A DNA stretch of 56,007 nucleotides, taken from NCBI RefSeq assembly GCF_008386575.1, contig NZ_VUOA01000016.1:23465-79471 (forward strand). Direction: 5' to 3'. The position numbers were made by a program, and so were the translations under genes. Below are positions 15,366 to 23,843 of this stretch, piece by piece (positions within the stretch are counted from its first letter, which is position 1; every line of letters begins with the position of its first letter). The notes beneath the pieces are model-generated. The model ran no database searches, was not told the origin of the DNA, and was given only the letters and a program-made list of their open reading frames with translations. The DNA is from Salinarimonas soli (lineage in GTDB: Bacteria > Pseudomonadota > Alphaproteobacteria > Rhizobiales > Beijerinckiaceae).

Positions 15366-15481
15366 CGCGTCCTCGCCCGTAGGGCTGCCACCGCCGCATC
15401 TCGGCCCCGCATCGTCCCCTTGCGTGAACGGATCGCCGCACCCACCGTTATTCACGGCGCTGCCATGAACGGGAGGTCCCA

Positions 15482-16663
15482 TTGGCGAACGAGGTCGTGA
15501 TCAAGTCGCCCCTGCAATATCTCGACAAGGCGACGGGAACGCTGCGGGACCTGGGGCTCCTGCCCGCGAAGGTGGAGGACGCGCCCATCGTCGGCCTCCT
15601 GGAGAAGATCTCCGATCTCGACGAGGACAAAATCGCGGTCATCGCCCGCACGCTGGCCCAGGCCGGCGTCTTCAACGAGGTGGTGCGCGACCAGATCCAG
15701 GCGGTGGAGATCGGCCAGCGCTACCAGGAGATCACGAACGCCTTCAACTCCATCCGCGACGACGCCAAGACCATGGTGGACCAGATCGCGGACGCGAAGA
15801 TCGACCTCATGGAGCGGGTCACGAACGTCTGGATGAAGATCTCGCGCGGCGATATCGCCGACCGCTTCGACAGCATCCGCTCCACCTATCTCGACGTGAC
15901 GCGCTCCACGAAGGACCAGATCGAGCGCGAGACGGTGATCCTGGAGGCCTATCGCGACTTCCGCGGCGCGCTGAAGCAGGCCGAGGTGCTGGCGCTCGAG
16001 GTGCTGCACAAGGCCGAGGGCAAGCTGCAGGAAGCCCAAGGCGAGCTCAAGAAGGCCTCCGAGGCGGTCACGTCCTTCCAGGGCACCGAGATCGCCGGGC
16101 GCGCCCGCCTCGAGCTCGCCCGCGACGAGCACCTGCGCCGGACCCAGGACGAGGAGAAGCGCTACCAGATCGCCAAGGACCTCGCCGACAACCTGACGAT
16201 CTCCTACAACACGTCGGAGGTCATCATGGCGCGGCTCCTCCAGACCACGAACGCCAAGGAGCGCGTCTACGCCCAGGCCGTGAGCTTCTTCACCACCAAC
16301 GATTCGGTGCTCACCGCGCTCAAGGCCTCCTTCACGGGCCTGTTCGGCCTGCACGAGTCCACCCAGACCCTGGAGGCGATGAAGGAGGGCGTGTCGCGCA
16401 GCCTGGAGGTCCTGGCCGAGATCGGCGACCAGGTCGGCGAGGCGGCGGTCCGGGCCGGCTACGGCCCGACGATCCGGGCGGACGCCGTGACGAAGCTCGT
16501 GGACTCGGTGGTCACCTTCCAGGAGCGCTCCCGGGAGATCGTGAACGAGATGCGCCAGGCCTCGACCCAGAACTCCGCCGAGATCCGCGACGCGGTCGAG
16601 AACGGCAAGCGGCGGCTGGCGCGTCTCGTGGCCGAGGGGAAGGCGCTGCCCATCGATGACTGA
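15482..16663 (+). CDS. Conserved coiled-coil protein, first gene of an uncharacterised three-gene operon
   Basis: A 393-residue soluble, almost wholly helical protein with no signal peptide and no membrane helix. Residues about 120-250 are strongly coiled-coil. The last third (LTALKASFTGLFGLHESTQTLEAMKEG..., FQERSREIVNEMRQ, RRLARLVAEG) has a helix layout reminiscent of TelA/KlaA toxic-anion-resistance proteins, but the likeness is weak and from memory. The start codon is TTG at 15482 behind GGGAGG with 5 to 6 bases of spacing; no in-frame ATG precedes it. It overlaps the next gene by 8 bases. Function is unknown. Confidence 0.7.
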   Translation: MANEVVIKSPLQYLDKATGTLRDLGLLPAKVEDAPIVGLLEKISDLDEDKIAVIARTLAQAGVFNEVVRDQIQAVEIGQRYQEITNAFNSIRDDAKTMVDQIADAKIDLMERVTNVWMKISRGDIADRFDSIRSTYLDVTRSTKDQIERETVILEAYRDFRGALKQAEVLALEVLHKAEGKLQEAQGELKKASEAVTSFQGTEIAGRARLELARDEHLRRTQDEEKRYQIAKDLADNLTISYNTSEVIMARLLQTTNAKERVYAQAVSFFTTNDSVLTALKASFTGLFGLHESTQTLEAMKEGVSRSLEVLAEIGDQVGEAAVRAGYGPTIRADAVTKLVDSVVTFQERSREIVNEMRQASTQNSAEIRDAVENGKRRLARLVAEGKALPIDD

Positions 16664-17645
16664 GGCCGCCGCATCGCGGGTACCCGCCGCGCCGGAGGCC
16701 TCCACCGGGGCGGGCCGCCTCGACGACCTCATGCTCGCCATGGACGTCGTCGACACGCTGCGCCACCAGGACACCCTCGTGGCGCGCGAGCTCGACGGCG
16801 AGCGCCGCGAGGCCGACCTCGTGGAGCGCCTGCGCCGCCTCTACAAGAGCCAGGGCATCGCCGTGCCCGACCGGGTGCTCCTGGAGGGCGTGCGCTCCCT
16901 GGAGGAGGCCCGCTTCGCCTATGCGCCGCCCCCGCCCGGCCTCTCGCGCACGCTCGCCGAGCTCTGGGTCGGCCGCCACCGCCTCTACCGCGCGCTCCTC
17001 GGCCTTCTCGCCCTCGCGGTGGTCGGAGCGGGGCTCTACTACGCCGGCGTGGTCCGGCCGCGGCAGGAGCGGATCGAGGCGGCCAGGATCGCGGGCGAGC
17101 AGGAGCGGCGCGAGCTCTCCGAGCTCCTGCCCCGCGCCCTGGAGACGGGCCATCGCGAGGTGCTCGACGAGGCCCGGGTCGACGAGGCCCGCGCGCGTGC
17201 CGACCAGATCCTCGGCGACGGCCGGTCGGCCCTGGCGCGCCGCGACCGCGAGGGCGCCCAGCGCGCCGTGTCGGACCTGGAGGAGCTGCGGGCCCAGCTG
17301 CGCCGTGAATACACCCTGCGGATCGTCTCCCGCCCGGGCGAGCCCACCGGGGTCTGGCGGATCCCGGCCCGCAACCGGAACGCCCGCAACTACTACGTCG
17401 TCGTCGAGGCGGTGAGCCCCGACAACCGCCTCGTCGAGCTGCCCGTCACGAGCGAGGAAGACGGGCGCACCGCCGTGGTGTCGCGATGGGGCCAGCGGGT
17501 GAGCGAGGCCACGTTCGAGTCGGTTCGGCGCGACAAGGACGACGACGGCATCGTCCAGCGCAACCAGCTCGGCGAGAAGCGGCGGGGCCAGCTCGACGTG
17601 GATTACGCGATCCCCGTCGAGAACGGCGCGATCCTGCGGTGGTGA
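16656..17645 (+). CDS. DUF6384-family membrane-anchored protein
   Basis: A 329-residue protein. The N-terminal soluble part (DDLMLAMDVVDTLRHQDTLVAREL...) matches the DUF6384 family as I recall it. One membrane helix lies at about residues 111-132 (ALLGLLALAVVGAGLYYAGVV), then a charged coiled region to about residue 215, and a C-terminal beta-rich domain (EYTLRIVSRPGEPTGVWRIP, YYVVVEAVSPDNRLVELPV) that ends with GAILRW. It is the middle gene of the operon: it overlaps the first gene by 8 bases and ends 7 bases before the third. Function is unknown. Confidence 0.75.
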   Translation: MTEAAASRVPAAPEASTGAGRLDDLMLAMDVVDTLRHQDTLVARELDGERREADLVERLRRLYKSQGIAVPDRVLLEGVRSLEEARFAYAPPPPGLSRTLAELWVGRHRLYRALLGLLALAVVGAGLYYAGVVRPRQERIEAARIAGEQERRELSELLPRALETGHREVLDEARVDEARARADQILGDGRSALARRDREGAQRAVSDLEELRAQLRREYTLRIVSRPGEPTGVWRIPARNRNARNYYVVVEAVSPDNRLVELPVTSEEDGRTAVVSRWGQRVSEATFESVRRDKDDDGIVQRNQLGEKRRGQLDVDYAIPVENGAILRW

Positions 17646-17652
17646 GGCACGG

Positions 17653-19083
17653 ATGATTTCCGGACGGCAGGCATTGCAGAGACTCGAGGATGCGATCCAC
17701 CAGGCGCGCGCCGACGAGAGCCGGCTCGACGAGGCCTTCCGTGCGGCGGCAGAGCGGGTCGCGCGACTTCGCGCCGAGCGCGTGGAGGCGTTCCGGCGCC
17801 TCGCGGAGCTGAAGCTCGACGCCCTGACGCGCCAGACTTTGGTCGGCGAGATCGACGCCGTGGAGCGTCGCGCCCTCGACCTCATCCGCGACGGCCGCCG
17901 TGCCATGGAGCACCTGTCCGAGCGCCGCCGCGAGGCCGAGCGGCTCGTCGCCGATGCCGAGGGGCGGCGCCACGAGCGGGCCGAGGCCGTGGAGGCCGCG
18001 CTCAAGGCCATCGCCGACCTGCGGGCGCGCGTCGAGGCGGACGCGCGGGTGAGCGCCGAATGGGTGCAGCAGCGCGACCGGCTGGAGGCGCAGGCCCACA
18101 CCGCCGACGAGGCGGAGCGCAAGGCCGAGCAGGCCGAGCGCGACCGGGTCGAGAAGGGCCGCCCCTACGAGGCCGATCCGCTCTTCTCCTATCTCTGGCG
18201 CAAGGGCTTCGGCACGTCGGCCGACCGGTCGGGGCCGCTGGTGCGCTACTTCGACCGCAAGGTCGCCCGCCTCGTGGGCTACGACAAGGCGCGGGCGAAC
18301 TACGCGCTCCTCACCGAGATCCCTGTGCGCCTGCGCGACCACGCAGCGCGCATGCGCGAGGAGATCGCCGCCGAGCGGGCGCGGCTCACGGCCGTGGAGC
18401 GGGCAAGCCTCGTCGAGGCGGGGATGGAGCCCCTGGAGGCCCGCGCGACGGAGGCCCGTATGGCGCTCGACGCCGCCGAGCGCGACCTCGCCGAGGTGCG
18501 CCAGCGCCTCAACGTCCTCGACCGCGAGAGCAACGCGTCGGGCGGGAACATGCCCTATCGCGAGACCGTCGAGCTCCTGGCGCGCGCCGATTCGCAGCAG
18601 AGCCTGCGCCGCCTCATGCAGGAGGCGCAGGCGACCGCGACGCCCGAGGACGACGCGCTGGTGCGCCGCATCGAGGCCGCGGAGGCGCAGATCGGCGGCG
18701 CGGAGGCGGAGATGAACCGCATCCGGCGCGAGATGCACGGCATCGTGGAGCGCCGTGCCGCCATTGAGCGCGAGCGCGACGAGTTCCAGCGTCGCGGCTA
18801 CGACAACCCCTGGGGCACCGTGAGCAACGAGCAGGTTCTCGCCAACGTGCTCGCGGGCGTGCTGGGCGGGATCGTCCAGGGCGCCGTGCTGCGTGACGTC
18901 CTGCACGGCGGCTATCACCAGGGCCGCAGTCCCTGGGACGGCGGCTTCGGCGGCGGCTTCCCGTTCCCGACCGATTCCGGCTCGCAGGGCGGGGGCGGCC
19001 CGTGGGGCGGCGGAGGCGGCGGCGGGCCTTGGAGCGGCGGGGGAGGGCGCGACGACGGCTTCACCACGGGCGGGTCGATCTAG
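17653..19083 (+). CDS. Long coiled-coil protein with glycine-rich tail, third gene of the operon
   Basis: A 476-residue protein of unknown function. Residues about 5-165 and 220-390 are nearly continuous charged coiled coil, split by a short globular stretch (DPLFSYLWRKGFGTSADRSGPLVRYFDRKVARLVGY). Near residues 395-420 is a weakly hydrophobic segment, VLANVLAGVLGGIVQGAVL. The last 55 residues are mostly Gly, Trp, Pro and Ser (GGGGPWGGGG repeats), like the tails of some TPM-domain proteins. No signal peptide is seen. It follows the DUF6384 gene by 7 bases, so the three products probably act together at the inner membrane. Confidence 0.72.
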   Translation: MISGRQALQRLEDAIHQARADESRLDEAFRAAAERVARLRAERVEAFRRLAELKLDALTRQTLVGEIDAVERRALDLIRDGRRAMEHLSERRREAERLVADAEGRRHERAEAVEAALKAIADLRARVEADARVSAEWVQQRDRLEAQAHTADEAERKAEQAERDRVEKGRPYEADPLFSYLWRKGFGTSADRSGPLVRYFDRKVARLVGYDKARANYALLTEIPVRLRDHAARMREEIAAERARLTAVERASLVEAGMEPLEARATEARMALDAAERDLAEVRQRLNVLDRESNASGGNMPYRETVELLARADSQQSLRRLMQEAQATATPEDDALVRRIEAAEAQIGGAEAEMNRIRREMHGIVERRAAIERERDEFQRRGYDNPWGTVSNEQVLANVLAGVLGGIVQGAVLRDVLHGGYHQGRSPWDGGFGGGFPFPTDSGSQGGGGPWGGGGGGGPWSGGGGRDDGFTTGGSI

Positions 19084-19107
19084 GGGGCGGCCCGAGGGTG
19101 GTCGCCA

Positions 19108-19250
19108 ATCCTATCCTCTCCCCTCGTCCTGGGGTGCCCCGCAGCGCGGGGCCTCCAAGGTCGTTCCAGAGATCGCGGGAGGGCAGTGGCAGGCGTGGTG
19201 CGTGCTTCGAGATGCCCGGTGGCGCGGGCTCCTCAGCATGAGGAGTGCGG
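19108..19250. repeat. Copy of the 125-bp dispersed repeat
   Basis: Contains CTCGTCCTGGGGTGCCCCGCAGCGCGGGGCCTCC, then GTCGTTCCAGAGATC, TGGCAGGCGTGGTGCGTGCTTCGAG and GGCGCGGGCTCCTCAGCATGAGGAG. The order of blocks is that of the copies at 15165-15290 and 30610-30722. It lies at the end of the coiled-coil operon. Confidence 0.75.
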
Positions 19251-19570
19251 AGCCTCGGTCGCTGTGCGCGAGGCGCTAGCGGCCGTTCGGGCCAACGGCT
19301 TTCGGCGCGCCCCTCGACTGGATGTTACGCGCGTCGCTGGCAGCCTCGAAGCTCACGTTTCGCATCATCCCATCGCTGCTTCCCCGTTCCAGGAACAAAG
19401 GCACAGCTTATTGCCAAGCTTGCAACGCCAGCGCCGAAGCAAATTGAGCGGGGAAAAGTCGCTATTGCCCCGGTTGCTTTGTACCTCACGTTGCGGCAGG
19501 TTGTGCGGATGCCAGATTTAAACATGGCGCTGCAACGAATGACCTGGTGGGGGCGCACCGGAGATCATCG
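19251..19570. promoter_or_regulatory. Upstream region of the RTX-like gene
   Basis: About 320 bases with visibly lower GC than the neighbours and no convincing gene. It must hold the promoter of the RTX-like gene, but I cannot place it. The gene itself lacks a good ribosome site: the bases before the ATG read GCACCGGAGATCATCG, with CGGAGAT as a possible weak site. Confidence 0.4.
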
Positions 19571-20536
19571 ATGAAGAACAAGAACAGCATCCCGACCCCG
19601 ACCGACCCCGCCTTCGGTGGAGGCTATGCCGGCCTCAAGGGTGTGTACGGCGACTTCGACGGCAATCTCACCGGCAAGATGATGGCGGCCGGCCAGACGC
19701 TGTCCGGCCCCACGCAGCCCTTCGACGGCGTGATCTACGGCGACGTGACGGGGAGCCTGTTCGGCCGCTCCTCGGGCGGGAACGACACCATCAGCGGCCA
19801 AGCGCGCGCGATCATTGTTTATGGTGACGCGGGCAAGGCGATCGGCGATCACGCACGAGGCGGAGACGACACGATCACGGTCGGTGGCAGCAGCGGCAGC
19901 ATCTACGGCGACGCGCAATCGATGCTCGGTCAGGCCCGGGGCGGCAACGACGTCATCACCGCGAAGTTCGGCTTCGGGGGCGTCTTCGTCTACGGCGACG
20001 CAGGAACGATGACCGACAGGTCGGTCGGCGGCGACGACGTCATCCTCCTCAACGCCGAGCGTGGAAGCGCCTATGGCGACGCCAAGGAGATGTCGGGCTC
20101 TGCCGTCGGCGGCAACGACACGATCACCTCGATGCCCCCGGCCAATGCCCAACCCGGAATGGAGGTCTTCCTCTACGGCGACGCGCAGACGATGTCCGGG
20201 CGGGCGCGCGGCGGGAACGACACCCTCGTGAGCGGCGCGGGCGCCGACCAGATGTGGGGCGATGCGGCGGTCATGCTGGACGCCGCGCGGGGCGGGGCCG
20301 ACACGTTCGTGTTCGCGGGGAATTTCGGCTCCGATCGCGTCTACGATTATCGTCCGGGCGAGGGGGACCGGCTGCAGATCGACGTCGCCGATCCATCGAA
20401 CCCCTATGGCGAGATCCACTGGGAGACGTCGGGCACCGACGTGATCATCCACGTCTCGGGTCCGTCGTCGACGGGGGACATCGTGCTCGTGAACAGCACT
20501 CATGCGTTCTCGGTGAGCGACCTCCTGCTCGTCTGA
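19571..20536 (+). CDS. RTX-like calcium-binding repeat protein
   Basis: A 321-residue protein with eight modules that open with YGD or WGD and mostly end in a GGNDTI or GGDDxI turn, spaced about 27-31 residues apart (for example IYGDAQSMLGQARGGNDVI). The Asp-rich GGND turns are those of haemolysin-type calcium-binding repeats, but the period is three times longer than the classic nonapeptide. The end, from ADTFVFAGNFGSDRVYDYRPGEG to SVSDLLLV, is the usual C-terminal part of RTX proteins. There is no N-terminal signal peptide, so type I secretion is likely; no exporter genes are in the window. Confidence 0.8.
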   Translation: MKNKNSIPTPTDPAFGGGYAGLKGVYGDFDGNLTGKMMAAGQTLSGPTQPFDGVIYGDVTGSLFGRSSGGNDTISGQARAIIVYGDAGKAIGDHARGGDDTITVGGSSGSIYGDAQSMLGQARGGNDVITAKFGFGGVFVYGDAGTMTDRSVGGDDVILLNAERGSAYGDAKEMSGSAVGGNDTITSMPPANAQPGMEVFLYGDAQTMSGRARGGNDTLVSGAGADQMWGDAAVMLDAARGGADTFVFAGNFGSDRVYDYRPGEGDRLQIDVADPSNPYGEIHWETSGTDVIIHVSGPSSTGDIVLVNSTHAFSVSDLLLV

Positions 20537-20551
20537 CCACGGGCCGGGCGC

Positions 20552-20570
20552 CCCTGCCGGACCGGCAGGG
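20552..20570 (+). terminator. Hairpin downstream of the RTX-like gene
   Basis: CCCTGCCGG-A-CCGGCAGGG, a perfect 9-bp inverted repeat 15 bases after the stop codon, followed by TTCGGG. There is only a weak T tract. Confidence 0.6.
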
Positions 20571-20775
20571 TTCGGGCAGGGAGCGCCGCCACCGACCCGG
20601 GATGCGGCCCGGGACGCTCGATGAGCGGTGATGGATCGGCCCCGTACATCCATCACCGTCCTTGCAGCCGCCGGGGCCGGCCGCGGCCATCGGCTGCCTC
20701 AATGGTCCCTATCGGGCCGCTCCCGCCCTCGACGCATCGCGGAACTCTGTCATCTTCATGACATTGAGGAACACG

Positions 20776-21783
20776 ATGCAGATCGCCGTTTTCAGCACGA
20801 AACCCTATGACCGGGCGTTCCTCACCGAGGCGAATGCCGGGGCGGGGCACCGCCTGCGCTTCCTCGAGGCACGCCTGTCGCCGGAAACCGCTTCGCTGGC
20901 AGCCGGGGAGGGGGCCGTGTGCGCCTTCGTGAACGACGATCTGGGTGCTGCGAGCCTGGAGGCCCTCGCAGAGGGGGGCGTGCGGATCGTCGCCCTGCGC
21001 AGCGCCGGCTTCAACAACGTGGACCTCGGCGCCGCCCGGGCGCTCGGCATGACGGTCGCCCGGGTGCCGGCCTACTCGCCCCACGCCGTGGCCGAGCACA
21101 CGATCGCGCTCATCCTCACCCTCAACCGGCATATCCACCGGGCCTATAACCGCGTCCGCGAGGGCAATTTCGCCCTCGACGGCCTTCTCGGCTTCGACCT
21201 GTGCGGCAAGACCGCGGGCGTGGTCGGCACAGGCAAGATCGGCGAGGTGGTGGCGCGGATCCTCACGGGCTTCGGCTGCCGGGTGGTGGCCTTCGATGTG
21301 GCGCCGAACCCGGCGTGCCAAGCCATGGGCGTGGCCTATGTCGGCCGCGAGGAGCTCATCGCCACGAGCGACCTGATCACGCTCCACTGCCCCCTGACCC
21401 CGCAGACCCATCACCTCATCGACGACGCGGCGATCGGCCAGATGAAGCGCGGGGTCATGCTCGTCAACACCAGCCGCGGCGCCGTCATCGACACCCAGGC
21501 CGTCCTGCGCGGCCTCAAGGACGGCGTAGTGGGAAGCCTCGGCCTCGATGTCTACGAGGAGGAGGCGGACCTGTTCTTCGAGGACCTGTCGAACCGCTTC
21601 ATCGCCGACGACCTGTTCGCCCGCCTCCTCACCTTCCCGAACGTGCTCATCACGGGGCACCAGGCCTTCTTCACCCGCGAGGCGCTGGGCGCCATCGCGC
21701 GGACCACCATCGAGAACCTCACGAGGTTCGAGCGCACCGGCCGGGCGCGGCACGAGGTGGCGATCGACAAGGTCATGGGATGA
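20776..21783 (+). CDS. ldhA: D-lactate dehydrogenase (NAD-dependent)
   Basis: A 335-residue D-2-hydroxyacid dehydrogenase that follows E. coli LdhA closely from memory: [56 protein letters not shown], the Rossmann motif [22 protein letters not shown], and the catalytic His in TGHQAFFT. The Arg and Glu of the active site lie in [10 protein letters not shown] and the DVYEEE segment. It reduces pyruvate to D-lactate with NADH, which would suit low-oxygen life. The ATG at 20776 follows TTGAGGAACACG. It stands alone; no FNR box was seen upstream. Confidence 0.93.
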   Translation: MQIAVFSTKPYDRAFLTEANAGAGHRLRFLEARLSPETASLAAGEGAVCAFVNDDLGAASLEALAEGGVRIVALRSAGFNNVDLGAARALGMTVARVPAYSPHAVAEHTIALILTLNRHIHRAYNRVREGNFALDGLLGFDLCGKTAGVVGTGKIGEVVARILTGFGCRVVAFDVAPNPACQAMGVAYVGREELIATSDLITLHCPLTPQTHHLIDDAAIGQMKRGVMLVNTSRGAVIDTQAVLRGLKDGVVGSLGLDVYEEEADLFFEDLSNRFIADDLFARLLTFPNVLITGHQAFFTREALGAIARTTIENLTRFERTGRARHEVAIDKVMG

Positions 21784-21842
21784 GGCCGCGGCCCGCAATA
21801 TCGAGGATTTGCCGGAACCTTGTTCGTGCTAAGGCTACGCTT

Positions 21843-21866
21843 GGGTAACCGGGATCGCGGTTACCC
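21843..21866. terminator. GGGTAACC / GGTTACCC hairpin between ldhA and the receiver gene
   Basis: A perfect 8-bp inverted repeat with an 8-base centre, 60 bases after ldhA and about 110 before the receiver gene. It has no T tract, so it may be an operator rather than a terminator. Confidence 0.45.
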
Positions 21867-21975
21867 CCGGGAGAGCGCGGGCCGGTGGGCCGGATCGCCC
21901 GTTTTCACGTTGCGAGGTCCGATCGCGCGACCTTAGGGTCCGCTGGCCCTTCCGTTGGGGCAGGAGAGGGAGAGA

Positions 21976-22356
21976 ATGATGGGAGCGCCGGCTCGGCGAG
22001 TTCTCGTGGTGGAGGACGAGGCGCTCCTGCGGGACGTGGTGGCGCAGGAGATGCGCGACCACGGCTACGAGGTGGAGGAGGCCGAGACCGGCGAGATCGC
22101 GGTGGCGATGCTGGAGCGGTGCGCCGCCTTCGACGCGCTCTTCACCGACATCCGCCTGCCGGGCTCCGTCGACGGCTGGCAGGTCGCCAAGGCGTTCCGG
22201 GCGCGGTTCCCGGCGGCGCCCGTGTTCTACGCCACGGGCTATTCCTCGACCCGCGACGAGGTCGACCGCTCGATGTTCTTCCGCAAGCCCTTCAAGCTGC
22301 CCCAGCTCATCCTGTGCCTCAAGGCGCAGCTCGGCGAGACACCCGCCGATCCCTGA
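21976..22356 (+). CDS. Single-domain response regulator (CheY-like receiver)
   Basis: A 126-residue receiver domain with no output domain. The acidic pair is VVEDEALLRD, the phospho-acceptor Asp is in FTDIRLPG, the switch Thr is in YATGYS and the Lys is in FRKPFKLPQL. The set is complete, so it should be phosphorylated. Such lone receivers work as phosphate shuttles or bind partner proteins. No histidine kinase gene is nearby. The start MMGAPARRVLVV follows GGAGAGGGAGAG; a TTG at 21955 is a less likely longer start. Confidence 0.9.
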   Translation: MMGAPARRVLVVEDEALLRDVVAQEMRDHGYEVEEAETGEIAVAMLERCAAFDALFTDIRLPGSVDGWQVAKAFRARFPAAPVFYATGYSSTRDEVDRSMFFRKPFKLPQLILCLKAQLGETPADP

Positions 22357-22432
22357 ACGGGGCGCTCAGGCGGCGTTCAGCCGGGGACCCCTAGAACGGA
22401 GGCCAGGAAGCGTTCCGTCTTGGAGAACCGCC

Positions 22433-22579
22433 ATGGCCGCCTGGGGCCTCATGATGTTCGTCGCCTCGCCCTTCGCCACCGTGCTCGGCGTGGTGGATCC
22501 CAACCTGAAGCGCGGCACGGCGCTCACGGTCGCCTCCCTCGTCGCCGCGCCGCTCGGCCTCATCCTCTCGGCGCTCTGA
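22433..22579 (+). CDS. Small hydrophobic protein, 48 residues
   Basis: An unlisted short gene, MAAWGLMMFVASPFATVLGV...LGLILSAL, with two hydrophobic stretches (about residues 4-20 and 30-48) around the polar turn VDPNLKRGT, a likely membrane hairpin. The ATG follows GGAGAACCGCC. It lies between the receiver gene and the convergent rhodanese gene. The residue mix is natural for a membrane peptide and unlike a GC-rich shadow. Function is unknown; whether it is made needs expression data. Confidence 0.6.
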   Translation: MAAWGLMMFVASPFATVLGVVDPNLKRGTALTVASLVAAPLGLILSAL

Positions 22580-22594
22580 CGCCGCGGCGGGCGG

Positions 22595-22999
22595 CTACCC
22601 GCCCGCGCTCTCTTCCACCGGTCCCCCAGCCTTCTTCCAGGCTGAGAACCCGCCCCCCATGTGCGACACGGGCTTGAGGCCCATGTCCTGGGCGGTCGCC
22701 GCGGCGAGCGCGGAGCGCCACCCGCCGGCGCAGAAGAACACGAAGCTCTTGTCCTCCGCGAAGACCGGCTTGTGGTAGGGGCTCTCGGGGTCGATCCAGA
22801 ACTCCAGCATGCCGCGCGGGCAGTGAACGGCGCCCGGCAGGCGCCCCTCCCGCTCCAGCTCGCGCGGATCGCGCAGGTCCACGAACACCACGTCGTCGCG
22901 GCCCACGAGCGCGATCGCCGCCTCCGGCGAAAGGGTCTCGACCTGCGCGTTCGCTTCGTCGAGCAGGGCCTTGTAGCCGCGGTGGATGGTCTGAGGCAT
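22595..22999 (-). CDS. Rhodanese-like sulfurtransferase
   Basis: A 134-residue single rhodanese domain. Typical blocks are LSPEAAIALVGRDDVVFVDLRDPRELEREGRLPGAVHCPRG, split here by family position, and the active-site loop FFCAGGWRSALAA with the catalytic Cys near residue 90, then the closing GGGFSAWKKAGG. The loop CAGGWRS has the length of true sulfurtransferases rather than Cdc25 phosphatases. It is cytosolic and has no signal peptide. Sulfur donor and acceptor are unknown. Divergent from the DUF599 gene. Confidence 0.92.
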   Translation of the reverse strand: MPQTIHRGYKALLDEANAQVETLSPEAAIALVGRDDVVFVDLRDPRELEREGRLPGAVHCPRGMLEFWIDPESPYHKPVFAEDKSFVFFCAGGWRSALAAATAQDMGLKPVSHMGGGFSAWKKAGGPVEESAGG

Positions 23000-23080
23000 G
23001 GTGCGCTCCTCGGGCGATTCAGGGAGAGGGGCGACGGTGCTTGAGGCATGCCCCTGCGTCAATGTCGGGAGGGGGCGGGC

Positions 23081-23764
23081 GTGGACGGTTTCTCGGTGGT
23101 GGATTACGGGGCGCTCGCCTTCTTCGTCGCGTCCTGGCTCGGCTACCACGTGGCCGTCGAGATGCTGCCCGCCGGACGGCGCAGCCTCAACAAGATGATG
23201 GACGAGCATCGCCGCGGCTGGATGGCCCAGATGCTCCGGCGCGACATGCGGATCATCGACACCACGATCATGGCCTCGCTCCAGAACGGCACGGCCTTCT
23301 TCGCCTCGACCTCGCTTCTCGCGGTGGGCGGCGCCCTGACCCTGCTCGCCTCCACCGACGCGGCCCTCACGGTCTTCGCCGACCTGCCCTTCGGCTTCGT
23401 CACGACGCGGCTGAGCTGGGAGGTGAAGGTGATGGGGCTCGCGGTCCTGTTCGTCTATGCCTTCTTTAAATTCGCCTGGTCCTACCGACTGTTCAACTAC
23501 GCCGCGATCCTGCTCGGCGCCGTGCCCATGGCGCACGCGGCGGACGACCCCGAGGCCCGCGCCGCGGCGGCACGGGCGGCGGCCATGAACGTGGTGGCGG
23601 GGCGCCACTTCAACCGGGGCCAGCGCGCCTTCTTCTTCGCGCTCGCCTATCTCGGCTGGTTCGTCAGCGCCTATCTCCTCTTCGCCACCACGGCCGCGGT
23701 CCTTTGGGTGATGTGGCGCCGCCAGTTCGCCTCCGACGCAGTCGAGGCCTTGGAGGCGCGATAG
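23081..23764 (+). CDS. DUF599 family membrane protein
   Basis: A 227-residue integral membrane protein with about four helices. DUF599 marks are the polar cytoplasmic segment MLRRDMRIIDTTIMASLQNG, then TAFFASTSLLAVGGALTLL, and FVYAFFKFAWSYRLFNYAAILLG. The C-terminal pair includes FFFALAYLGWFVSAYLLF. GTG at 23081 is chosen because GGGAGG ends 7 bases before it; the ATG at 23048 lacks a ribosome site. Function is unknown. It is divergent from the rhodanese gene. Confidence 0.85.
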   Translation: MDGFSVVDYGALAFFVASWLGYHVAVEMLPAGRRSLNKMMDEHRRGWMAQMLRRDMRIIDTTIMASLQNGTAFFASTSLLAVGGALTLLASTDAALTVFADLPFGFVTTRLSWEVKVMGLAVLFVYAFFKFAWSYRLFNYAAILLGAVPMAHAADDPEARAAAARAAAMNVVAGRHFNRGQRAFFFALAYLGWFVSAYLLFATTAAVLWVMWRRQFASDAVEALEAR

Positions 23765-23843
23765 GCGGGGTTCTGGACGGCGGCGGGCGTCCCGTCCTAT
23801 CTCCGGGGCGAGGGGCGCGGTGCCCCGCCCCACGAGGACCGCC

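Noticed and set aside
21976-22356. Two-component pair around the receiver protein
   Set aside because: No histidine kinase or phosphotransfer protein is encoded nearby; the receiver stands alone.
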